DNA of 64,000 bases from an uncultured Bacteroidales bacterium. Its GTDB lineage: Bacteria; Bacteroidota; Bacteroidia; Bacteroidales; Paludibacteraceae. Location: the NCBI GenBank assembly GCA_946406195.1, contig CAMJJT010000007.1, positions 29,678 to 93,677 on the forward strand, given 5' to 3'. Of the stretch, positions 53,524 to 60,580 are shown one piece after another (positions within the stretch are counted from its first letter, which is position 1; each line of letters begins with the position of its first letter). A program made the position numbers and the translations under genes. The notes beneath the pieces were generated by a model. It ran no database searches, was not told the DNA's origin, and saw only the letters and a program-made list of their open reading frames with translations.

Positions 53524-55002
53524 TTACTCCCTCTCCGTCACAATCAACCGCGCATTCTCCGGCTCCTCATACGCATTGCACGCCAATAGATACCGATTTA
53601 TCGCCTCATAATCAAAGCCGTAAAGGTTTTGACTGAAAGCATGCAGTTTCTGCATTACCTGGATATACGCCTCGGGATTCTTCTGCCTACTCAACTTACG
53701 CAGCGTCAGCAGATAATCCAGCCGGAACACTGTCGGCACGATGATTCGGCACTGGTCAGCATGCACCAGCTCCGCATTCATCATCACTCGCGCCATTCGT
53801 CCATTTCCATCGTTGAACGGATGCACTTCGCTGATCATAAACATCATGAATATCGCTCTGGCCACCGGATCCTGCAGTGCCTCATACCGCTGAAAACCCT
53901 TTGCCAATGTCCCTTGCACCAACCGCGCATCCACAAACACCGTGTCTCCGGCTCGGTTATTCTGCTGCTTGAACATCCCCGGCTGCATACTCGGGCGACC
54001 CTGCAACAACACCGCATGACGATGACGCAACAGATCAAACAGTTCCTGCTTGCTGTGCGGTACACGACTCATCTCCTCACGGTTGCTCACCACCCGATAC
54101 GTACCTAATATATCATGCGAATCCTCATCGCGTCGCGGCTTCGGCAGTCCCGAATCGATGATCTCTTTCGCCTCATCCACAATAAACTCCGTCCCCTCGA
54201 TGTAGTTCGAGAAATAACTCTCAAAGAACGCAAACATCCGAAAACTCTCCTCGTCCGGATAACGTACCGGTAGACTCGTGAAGAACCGATTGTTCAGTTG
54301 CTCAAACAGCACGTCAAACAGCTCCAATCGTGACGCGTCATACGGTTCTCCGGCTGCCGTAGCCACTGCCGATGCCGACTGCAGCACGTCCGCTTGATGC
54401 GTCGACAGCAAGGCCGATATGATCTTGTTCAACTTCTCAAACTCCTTCGTCAACCCCAACTCTTGCGCCACTTCACGCGTCTGATCACGGAATGCATTCA
54501 GCTTCGCTTCACCTTGCTGCAGCAGCATCTTCTCCAGCCGTTCCTCCACAAATGTCTGCGGCAGACTCTTACTCTCGTCCCCACTCTTACGCGACGACTC
54601 CAGCACCTCCAGTATCCATCGGCTCTCCGACGAGATATAAATACCCATGTACGGAATATCGCTCTTCAGTGCCGCATGCCCTTTGATCAGGTTCACGCCC
54701 AATCCCGGCAAGTCGGTTATGCGTCTGTTCTGCGTCGTTGTCAGGAATAACTCACCGGCACCGGTAGGACGCATCTCGTACGCACTGCGGTGACTGATTA
54801 TCGCATTCGGGAAACGCCATACCAATATCTCTATCAGGTTACGTCGCACAATCGCCTCCGGACTATCTTTCATGTTGGTAGTGTACAGACGTGGAGCAAT
54901 CTTCCGCAATTTACCTTGCTTCTCCAGGTCTGATATCCGTTGAGCCGTTGTCGAGTCTGCCGATCCGAACACGATCTCCTTATATAAATCTATCCCTGCC
55001 AT
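53524..55002 (-). CDS. Fic-domain protein, class II, with AbiEi-like N-terminal domain
   Basis: About 492 residues. The N terminus (1-100) resembles the winged-helix AbiEi antitoxin domain (QRISDLEKQGKLRKIAPRLY, NAIISHRSAYEMRP). The Fic core has the active site HPFNDGNGRMAR, which transfers AMP or another nucleotide to a target hydroxyl. FSNYIEGTEF upstream is the (S/T)xxxE(G/N) inhibitory helix, so this is a self-inhibited class II Fic protein. Start set at ATG 55002 after the promoter. Could be a fused toxin-antitoxin or regulatory AMPylator; the target is unknown. It marks the beginning of the accessory region. Confidence 0.88.
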   Translation of the reverse strand: MAGIDLYKEIVFGSADSTTAQRISDLEKQGKLRKIAPRLYTTNMKDSPEAIVRRNLIEILVWRFPNAIISHRSAYEMRPTGAGELFLTTTQNRRITDLPGLGVNLIKGHAALKSDIPYMGIYISSESRWILEVLESSRKSGDESKSLPQTFVEERLEKMLLQQGEAKLNAFRDQTREVAQELGLTKEFEKLNKIISALLSTHQADVLQSASAVATAAGEPYDASRLELFDVLFEQLNNRFFTSLPVRYPDEESFRMFAFFESYFSNYIEGTEFIVDEAKEIIDSGLPKPRRDEDSHDILGTYRVVSNREEMSRVPHSKQELFDLLRHRHAVLLQGRPSMQPGMFKQQNNRAGDTVFVDARLVQGTLAKGFQRYEALQDPVARAIFMMFMISEVHPFNDGNGRMARVMMNAELVHADQCRIIVPTVFRLDYLLTLRKLSRQKNPEAYIQVMQKLHAFSQNLYGFDYEAINRYLLACNAYEEPENARLIVTERE

Positions 55003-55025
55003 ATGCTTTTTTACAAAATCCGCTG

Positions 55026-55057
55026 CAAAGATACGGAAATTTTTGCGAATAAACAAA
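55026..55057 (-). promoter_or_regulatory. Fic gene promoter
   Basis: On minus, TTTG (55054-55057), 20 bp, TATCTTTG (55026-55033). Unlike most others, the -33 box is not in a TTGCATATATGCAA palindrome. Confidence 0.7.
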
Positions 55058-55189
55058 TAAAATCGCTACTTTTACTAAAATTTTCGCGAATATTTATCGT
55101 TTTTACTAAATTTTCTGCGATTATCTCTTCTTTTATTGTCCTACGTGGCCATTTTTGCCCCCACACCCTCCGCTTGCCCCCTCTACCAC

Positions 55190-55405
55190 CTAACCGTTCG
55201 TGAAGTACTTCGCATTATCCGGAGCATAATGGTCAAACAGCAGGAACACCGTATCTTCCCACTTATCGTACTGGAATTCTCCCGTCCTTATCCATGCCGC
55301 ATGCTTCTCCTCATCCAAGTAGAAGTTCGTCACAAACCCTTGCCGTAAGCTTCGCACATAAGCGATAAGCTCTTTTAGCTGCTCTATGCTTTCGACTTTA
55401 TCCAT
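55190..55405 (-). CDS. Small protein of 71 residues, possibly a truncated acetyltransferase-like protein
   Basis: LKELIAYVRSLRQGFVTNFYLDEEKHAAWIRTGEF then DTVFLLFDHYAPDN (hallmarks FVTNFYLDEEKH and WIRTGEF). This resembles the N-terminal part of a larger GNAT-associated family in Bacteroides, as far as I recall, but stops after 71 residues (KYFTNG). No promoter was found. It follows the TIGR04076 gene by 31 bp across a CAGTTTTCAGT-type repeat, so it may be a remnant. Confidence 0.5.
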   Translation of the reverse strand: MDKVESIEQLKELIAYVRSLRQGFVTNFYLDEEKHAAWIRTGEFQYDKWEDTVFLLFDHYAPDNAKYFTNG

Positions 55406-55436
55406 ATCTCTTTAGTTTTCAGTATTCAGTTTTGCT

Positions 55437-56090
55437 TCAGTTTTCAGTCTCTGCCTCCATCGTCGCCAACAGTTCTAAACCTTTCTGCGTCAGCTTGTAG
55501 GCTTGTTCGGGTTTGGTGGGCGAGTTGGGGTATGCAAAAGTAATCAATCCCATGCCACATGCCGGTTTCAGGTAATGATCAATAAACGTTCGCCTACTCT
55601 TCTGCCGCAGTTGCAAGTCAGCCACCAGTTGTCGTCGCGGCAGCACAGCCTTCCCGATCACACGCACCAACATCTTCACTCTCTCATCCACAGCACCATC
55701 CCCTCGTAACCGTTTATTCCTCAGCTCCTCAACAATCACATTGGGATTCTCCACAGGTTTGTCAATAGCCTCGATGTAAAAACTGAACGGCCGGAAACCA
55801 TCGTTGCAACTGATCATCGCGCTCATCGGATTGCGCATCCACCCGTCATAGAAGTTGCCCTTGCCATGCGCCAAAGCCACCACGAACTCCCGCATCGATG
55901 CCCATGCAGCGGCACATAAGCCTTCCGGACATTGTGCGTCGATCGACACCCACTCTTGCCCTTCGTGAATGGTACACGCATGTTCAATGGGGTTCTCGTA
56001 TTGAGCCATCAGGTCCGGATATACCGTCTGTCGCACGGCTGTGATCCGCACTTTCTTCAATGGTTGATAAACACGTTTGCCTCTTGCCAT
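55437..56090 (-). CDS. TIGR04076-like domain fused to a winged-helix domain
   Basis: 217 residues. Residues 10-110 follow the TIGR04076 pattern (KVRITAVRQTVYPDLMAQYE, CPEGLCAAAWASMREFVVALAHG, NDGFRPFSFYIEAI). Residues 130-217 (LPRRQLVADLQLRQKSRRTF, DHYLKPACGMGLITFAYPN, YKLTQKGLELL) resemble the C-terminal winged helix of COG2865/AlbA_2-type and some Fic proteins. I do not know this fusion. TIGR04076 proteins have no assigned function. It has its own promoter and is adjacent to the Fic gene and to the repeat array. Confidence 0.65.
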   Translation of the reverse strand: MARGKRVYQPLKKVRITAVRQTVYPDLMAQYENPIEHACTIHEGQEWVSIDAQCPEGLCAAAWASMREFVVALAHGKGNFYDGWMRNPMSAMISCNDGFRPFSFYIEAIDKPVENPNVIVEELRNKRLRGDGAVDERVKMLVRVIGKAVLPRRQLVADLQLRQKSRRTFIDHYLKPACGMGLITFAYPNSPTKPEQAYKLTQKGLELLATMEAETEN

Positions 56091-56113
56091 AGTTCAAAAT
56101 TCCTTTGCGACTG

Positions 56114-56144
56114 CAAAGGTACAAAATTTTTTCGACTTGTGCAA
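56114..56144 (-). promoter_or_regulatory. Promoter of the TIGR04076-like gene
   Basis: On minus, TTG (56142-56144), 20 bp, TACCTTTG (56114-56121). The -7 box is in the inverted repeat CCTTTGC-N4-GCAAAGG, as at two other promoters. Confidence 0.7.
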
Positions 56145-56510
56145 GTTTTAGGTCATAAAAAGGTACAAGCTTTTGCATTTTGTTGCCTTAAGGGTACAAG
56201 CAAGGGGGGTATTTCAGCTTGTTCCTTTAAGAAAATAATGAATTTAATAAAACCGTTAAAGGAACAAGCCAAGTATGCTCACTGCTATTCATCGGCAAAT
56301 TGCCGATAATTTTAGGCTACTTTTTGAGCCACTTTTTAGACCACTTATGAAACTCCAAAATATTTACACTTTTAGAAATCCAGTCTATCTTACTCAAAAT
56401 CAGCAACATACAAAATAGCACTGCACCAAAACGCGATTTTTGTAAGCCACTTTCTGCACCAAATCAAGATTTTTAGTGCCATTTTACTTTTTATTTTTGG
56501 GGTACTTTTT

Positions 56511-56622
56511 TGTGGTTATCCACACATTTTCTACCGTAACAATCCTAAACTTAGGTAGCGCGCTACCATTTTTTCGACAGAACAATACAACTATCTACTT
56601 CAAATTTTGTCGCAATTGCGAC
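56511..56622. other. Cluster of perfect palindromes and a DnaA-box-like site
   Basis: TGTGGTTATCCACA (56511-56524) contains the DnaA-box consensus TTATCCACA. CCTAAACTTAGG (56544-56555), GGTAGCGCGCTACC (56554-56567) and GTCGCAATTGCGAC (56609-56622) follow within 110 bp. The last two are both followed by CCATTTT(TT)CG. They could be operators, or a relic of a replication or transfer origin. Confidence 0.5.
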
Positions 56623-56946
56623 CATTTTCGTAGTAGGACTCCTTCGGCATGTGCCCCAAAGTACGAATAGACGATCAAGATATATGCAAAAGGTACAAGC
56701 CAGAACTATGCCTAGTTAGCTTGTACCCCGAGAGATAATATAAAAAATTAATTAAAAGAAACAAGCCAGTTAAGTAACAGCTTGTACCCTTAATGGAAAT
56801 ATGAAAATCGAATAAATGCTTAAAGGTACAAGCTAAAACCACAACACAGGTACCAAGCTTGTACCTTTAATGGAAATTAATTTTTCAAATAAAACTAAAA
56901 GGTACAAGCTGGACTTGTACCCTTTGTGAATATCTTTGCACTTGTG

Positions 56947-56977
56947 CAAAGGTACAAAAAAATCTCACATATCCAAA
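56947..56977 (-). promoter_or_regulatory. Orphan promoter firing into the 54-bp repeat array
   Basis: On minus, TTTG (56974-56977), 19 bp, TACCTTTG (56947-56954). No reading frame of note lies downstream; a transcript would run through elements 56910 to 56719. Confidence 0.55.
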
Positions 56978-57331
56978 TTTACGTGAGACTTTTTCTTTTA
57001 TTTCCGCATTTTGCAATGAATAAGCAAACTTATGGGATCATTGTTGGCCATTTTGACGTACCCAAAGATCAGAATCTCTTTTTTGACTTTTTTATCGGTT
57101 TTACACCGCCATATTACTCTTTTATCACCGCCATTGCTCGTTTACACCGCCATTCCCTACTCTTTCTCCTACATTTTCCGTGCCATCAGCATGTACCTTT
57201 TAATTATTATTTATTATTTTAATAATCCTTAAAGGAACAAGCCAATGATGACTATGTTAGCTTGTACCTTTTAGCGATTTAAATTTTTAATTAATTCCTT
57301 AAGGGTACAAGCTAAAAGGGAACTAGTCTCC

Positions 57332-57461
57332 AAAAAAGGACCAGGCCGAAACACACAACTCATTCAAAAAAGGACCAGGCAATGTATTAACTCCACTCGA
57401 ATATATATCCCCAAAAAAAGGGCCAAGCCACACACACTACTCTTGCAAAAAAGGACCAGGC
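57332..57461 (+). repeat. Four copies of AAAAAAGGACCAGGC
   Basis: At 57332, 57366, 57413 (variant AAAAAAAGGGCCAAGC) and 57447, spaced 34, 47 and 34 bp. The unit looks like a diverged half-site of the 54-bp element (AAAGGTACAAGC) without its inverted partner. Confidence 0.75.
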
Positions 57462-57528
57462 TGGGTGGTGGTGTTGGGTGGTAACAAGTCTTAATGTTAG
57501 CAACTCAAAAATTAGTCCAATACCTACT

Positions 57529-57720
57529 CTACTTAAATTTCTCCCAAAAACTCTTATCAGCCATGCGGACAGAATCTACAGATTGTGGGTAGTTTTCTAT
57601 AAAATAGGTCAAAAACTTAGCACAATCGATCTTTTCTGACAACATCTTTTGACGACGGGATTGGAAAAGAGCACGGCGCTCATTAGCCGGTATGGCGAGC
57701 CACAGCTCATTTTCAACATC
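57529..57720 (-). pseudogene. 3' fragment of a DUF354-family gene (left copy)
   Basis: Minus-strand reading gives about 63 codons ending in a stop, including ERRALFQSRRQKMLSEKIDC, AKFLTYFIENYP and FWEKFK. This matches the C terminus of the DUF354 gene at 63434 (ERRATFQSRRQKMLSEKIDC, FWDRFK). At DNA level 57608-57667 equals 63513-63572 in 58 of 60 bases. The rest of the gene is absent: upstream is the 3' end of qatD and about 26 further codons in the qatD frame after its stop (ALTVAEAEQTEMGLLAIEEK). Confidence 0.82.
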
Positions 57721-57805
57721 ACTTCACTCTTCTTTCAATCTTCTCCTCTATTGCCAACAGTCCCATTTCTGTCTGTTCTGCTTCTGCAACTGTCAATGCT
57801 TTCCG

Positions 57806-58492
57806 TCATTTTATTCCTTCCAATAACTTATAAAAATTCTCTTTTACCTGTTCCTCACTCATGTCCACTTGTCTTAACGTGGCAGATAAGTCCTTCTTCT
57901 CGTTATATGGAGCATCAGTCTCTGTCAAAATCCGACTTCTGGACATCTTTTTTATAATAGTACACCCGTTCTGCGAACATGTCATTGCCTCATTTATTGA
58001 GAAATAATATCCAGCGGACTCTATTTCACTTATCAATCCTAATGGTCCGCTATACCAATGAAAAATCACATTTTTTATATCATACTCGCGCAACAAGCCA
58101 TACAACTCTTTCTCAGCACGTCTCGAATGAACACTCACAATCTTTCGCTCTCCTGATATATTCTCCAATATTTTTCGTAACATCTCCACTTGCATTTCCT
58201 TACTACCTACCCCTTCTCGCGAGAAATCCAATCCAATCTCACCGATATATGATGTGTACGACAAGTACTTTTTAAAGAACCTCAATTCATTCGGATTCTC
58301 GGCAACTATCAATGGATGATACCCCAATGCCAATCGACTATGCTTCAAATTCCTAAAATAAGGATACCCCATCTCAAAATGACTTGGTAAATTCGTCATC
58401 CCGATGGTAATATTCCCATCACGTTCCTGTTTCTGCAAGTACGCCTCTGGATTCTCTAACATGTCAATATGGCAATGAGCATCTATCAGCAT
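57806..58492 (-). CDS. qatD: QatD: TatD-family metal-dependent nuclease of the Qat antiphage system
   Basis: 228 residues, TIM-barrel TatD-type hydrolase. Metal-binding HCHID is at the start (LIDAHCHIDML), EIGLDFSREG supplies the Glu, SVHSRRAEKEL a His, FHWYSG a His and ETDAPY the final Asp. Shorter than housekeeping TatD (about 260), as is usual for QatD. It is the last gene of the qatABCD operon and overlaps qatC by 7 bp. It would be the nuclease-like effector or processing part. Markedly AT-rich compared with the housekeeping genes. Confidence 0.88.
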   Translation of the reverse strand: MLIDAHCHIDMLENPEAYLQKQERDGNITIGMTNLPSHFEMGYPYFRNLKHSRLALGYHPLIVAENPNELRFFKKYLSYTSYIGEIGLDFSREGVGSKEMQVEMLRKILENISGERKIVSVHSRRAEKELYGLLREYDIKNVIFHWYSGPLGLISEIESAGYYFSINEAMTCSQNGCTIIKKMSRSRILTETDAPYNEKKDLSATLRQVDMSEEQVKENFYKLLEGIK

Positions 58493-59859
58493 AAACCAAA
58501 TTCTTTTTTAAGTTCAATCGATGCCTCATCGCGAATCCATTTTTTTATCTCATCTCTTGTACGATAGACCACATTGGCGTATTCTCTAAGATGCTCTATT
58601 GGCAAAGACCCATTTACTAAAAGCCCCTTCTCTATATCATTCAAAGAAAGATTTGTTCTGATAAAACTGATAAGTGCCGGCATATCTGGAATTTCATATA
58701 TTTTACGTTTCTTTGGACGAAATATGTCCGTCCCCACCTGCTCTGAAATACCAATTTTATGTAAAGCCGCTCTCCTATATACACAAGGCATGCATACTCC
58801 ACAATGAGGTACATGCCAATTATCACGTATATCTTTTCGTGTTCCTCGTTTACCGCAAGAACAAGAAAGCCCATAGGTGTTCAGTAACAACTCTCTATCT
58901 CCACAGCGTTCAACCATCTCGCCCTTAGTACAATATTGATACTTATTTTCAATTTGATGACTAAGTGATATAACTCCCAGAAATTTTTGCATCAGGTTCA
59001 AAAAATATGGATGTGTAGTTCTTGTGCTACATGAACTTCGCCTTGATGGAGTTAATGGATAGTTTAAAGATATTGTACCATTTTCTGGTATGTATACCGG
59101 CATGTGGGTATCTATTGAATCTGCCACTAAAATTGCCATACTCAAAAAAAGGAAGGATCTTGATCTTAATGTTGTTTCTTTCGCATACTTATTCCCATGG
59201 AGATCTCGTTTCTCCATATTTACTCGCGTTTGTATGTGATGAAAATGGTTGTATTTTTGTCCAATTAACTTAAGTATCTCTAATTGATCATTTTTTGCCC
59301 CCTTAAACATCGAATCTGTATGAGAAACCAAACATATTCGATCAGTTGAATTTGACAGATGATCTATGGCACCGATTAAAGAATCCATACCACCGGAAAA
59401 GAGGTTAACTACCTTATAACTATTTCTAATGGAAGCTGCGCACACCTTGCTCCGTTTACCGGCAATGTATAAAGGCGTTGTCTCCCTTTGTTCAAAAGAT
59501 ATTGTCCACACATCCCCTGTAAGGAAATTCAACATTTGTTCCAAATCTAATTTCCCATTCGTAAAGACGCCAACATTCTCCACGGGATATGAAATTTCAA
59601 TCTCTCTACTCCAACCGTCATAACCAACTCCCAATCGAGGAAGCAAAATATCCACTCCATATGATATGCATGCTATCACAAAAAGATCAAATGCTATACC
59701 GGTCTGTAACCCCGTAAAAGCATACATCTGACCATAATCTACATCTAAGGCTACCTCTGTTACATTTTGCTCACCATAGCTTAAAATAAAACGAGCATAC
59801 TCTCTTGATTTTTGAGGATATGATATGGAAACGTTAACCTTCATAATTTTCAAATTCAT
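58486..59859 (-). CDS. qatC: QatC: QueC-like PP-loop enzyme of the Qat antiphage system
   Basis: 457 residues. After an N-terminal domain of about 150 residues there is a PP-loop ATPase motif (NLFSGGMDSLIGAI) as in QueC, which makes the 7-deazaguanine precursor preQ0. The C-terminal Cys cluster CSCGKRGTR ... HCGVCMPCVYRRAAL matches the QueC zinc site. QatC is therefore expected to modify a nitrogen-containing substrate, perhaps a base or peptide carboxylate, at the expense of ATP. It overlaps qatB by 26 bp if it starts at 59859; ATG 59844 (MKVNVSISYP) is equally likely. No other queuosine gene is near. Confidence 0.9.
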   Translation of the reverse strand: MNLKIMKVNVSISYPQKSREYARFILSYGEQNVTEVALDVDYGQMYAFTGLQTGIAFDLFVIACISYGVDILLPRLGVGYDGWSREIEISYPVENVGVFTNGKLDLEQMLNFLTGDVWTISFEQRETTPLYIAGKRSKVCAASIRNSYKVVNLFSGGMDSLIGAIDHLSNSTDRICLVSHTDSMFKGAKNDQLEILKLIGQKYNHFHHIQTRVNMEKRDLHGNKYAKETTLRSRSFLFLSMAILVADSIDTHMPVYIPENGTISLNYPLTPSRRSSCSTRTTHPYFLNLMQKFLGVISLSHQIENKYQYCTKGEMVERCGDRELLLNTYGLSCSCGKRGTRKDIRDNWHVPHCGVCMPCVYRRAALHKIGISEQVGTDIFRPKKRKIYEIPDMPALISFIRTNLSLNDIEKGLLVNGSLPIEHLREYANVVYRTRDEIKKWIRDEASIELKKEFGLC

Positions 59860-60577
59860 TTAATGTACTTTGAAATATCTCTTGCATTATCGCTTTACCA
59901 TTCGCAGATTGCCAATCGACAGCCTTTAAATCTCGTTGTCTAGACATTGTCTTTGTCTTCTCAACAATATAGTCTTTTAGTTCACTATAAAAACTGTCGG
60001 TTTCTCTTTGCCCTTTTGTTTTAATGAGCTTTTCATAAAAATCTGTACAAAGATGTTCAAAGATATAGAAGCCTATATACATAATTAAAAGTTCTTCCAT
60101 TCCATAACCATCCAAAGCCTCATCAAATTTCTCTCCCAATTCTTCTATAGTATTCGCGTCTGCTCCTATCTCTTCAAGCAAACGACGCATTGCAGCTTTT
60201 GCAGCAACTTCGTCCAATACCCCTGCATTTGCTGCACATTTTTCTATAATAACATTTATCGCTTGGTTTGCATCGTTGATTTCTATGCCACCATTGATAT
60301 TATTTAACGATGCGCCAAATCCTACTCGCTGTATACCAATCAAAAATGAACCTAATTGTTGAGCAGTTCGAATCCCAGCATGCATTCTTCGAGCAGAATT
60401 TCCGGATGATTCCATATTCAAACCACCCATAAATTCTGCAGCGCGAGACATTACTTTTGCTAATGATTGCTGCGTAGGACTACCATTATTTACGGCCAAA
60501 CTTACCGTTCTACTCATAGAACTCCATCGAGGATTTCCCCTTAAGCCTCCATATGATTTTGATGTTCCCATATACAC
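59834..60577 (-). CDS. qatB: QatB: Qat antiphage system protein of unknown fold
   Basis: 247 residues. The Gly/Ser/Asn-rich start MGTSKSYGGLRGNPRWSSM, the middle GNSARRMHAGIRTAQQLGSF and the mostly helical rest fit the QatB family, a partner of unknown biochemical role in QatABCD. An early acidic, helical region (AMRRLLEEIGADANTIEELG) and GMEELLIMYIGFYIFEHLC are visible. The start lies 3 bp after the qatA stop. Identification rests on gene order and these segments. Confidence 0.85.
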   Translation of the reverse strand: MYMGTSKSYGGLRGNPRWSSMSRTVSLAVNNGSPTQQSLAKVMSRAAEFMGGLNMESSGNSARRMHAGIRTAQQLGSFLIGIQRVGFGASLNNINGGIEINDANQAINVIIEKCAANAGVLDEVAAKAAMRRLLEEIGADANTIEELGEKFDEALDGYGMEELLIMYIGFYIFEHLCTDFYEKLIKTKGQRETDSFYSELKDYIVEKTKTMSRQRDLKAVDWQSANGKAIMQEIFQSTLNEFENYEG

Positions 60578-60580
60578 TTT

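Larger units (their letters stand above)
56157..57313. repeat. Array of a 54-bp element bounded by GCTTGTACC / GGTACAAGC
   Basis: Six elements of 49-55 bp: 56217-56270, 56719-56767, 56780-56834, 56857-56910, 57189-57243, 57260-57313, plus single half-sites at 56157, 56187, 56688 and 56913. Each starts GCTTGT(A/T)CC(T)TT, has an AT-rich core of about 30 bp and ends (TTA)AAGG(T/A)ACAAGC. Gaps between neighbouring elements are 12-22 bp and differ in sequence. A seventh copy (63381-63434) lies on the other side of the Qat operon. Not a CRISPR: the core is not conserved and the gaps are too short. The DNA between groups (56280-56680, 56980-57185) has no convincing gene. Confidence 0.85.

Noticed and set aside
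56926..57222. 98-codon plus-strand frame in the repeat region
   Set aside because: Phe/Tyr-rich translation, begins in a promoter element of the other strand, and has no family. Probably chance in AT-rich DNA.
56688..57313. Possible CRISPR array
   Set aside because: The repeats are inverted-repeat-bounded, the cores vary and the gaps are only 12-22 bp. No cas gene is in the window.
57646..57805. A small gene between qatD and the left DUF354 fragment
   Set aside because: The ATGA after qatD opens a frame of only about 24 codons, and the qatD-frame continuation lacks a start. Treated as a remnant.
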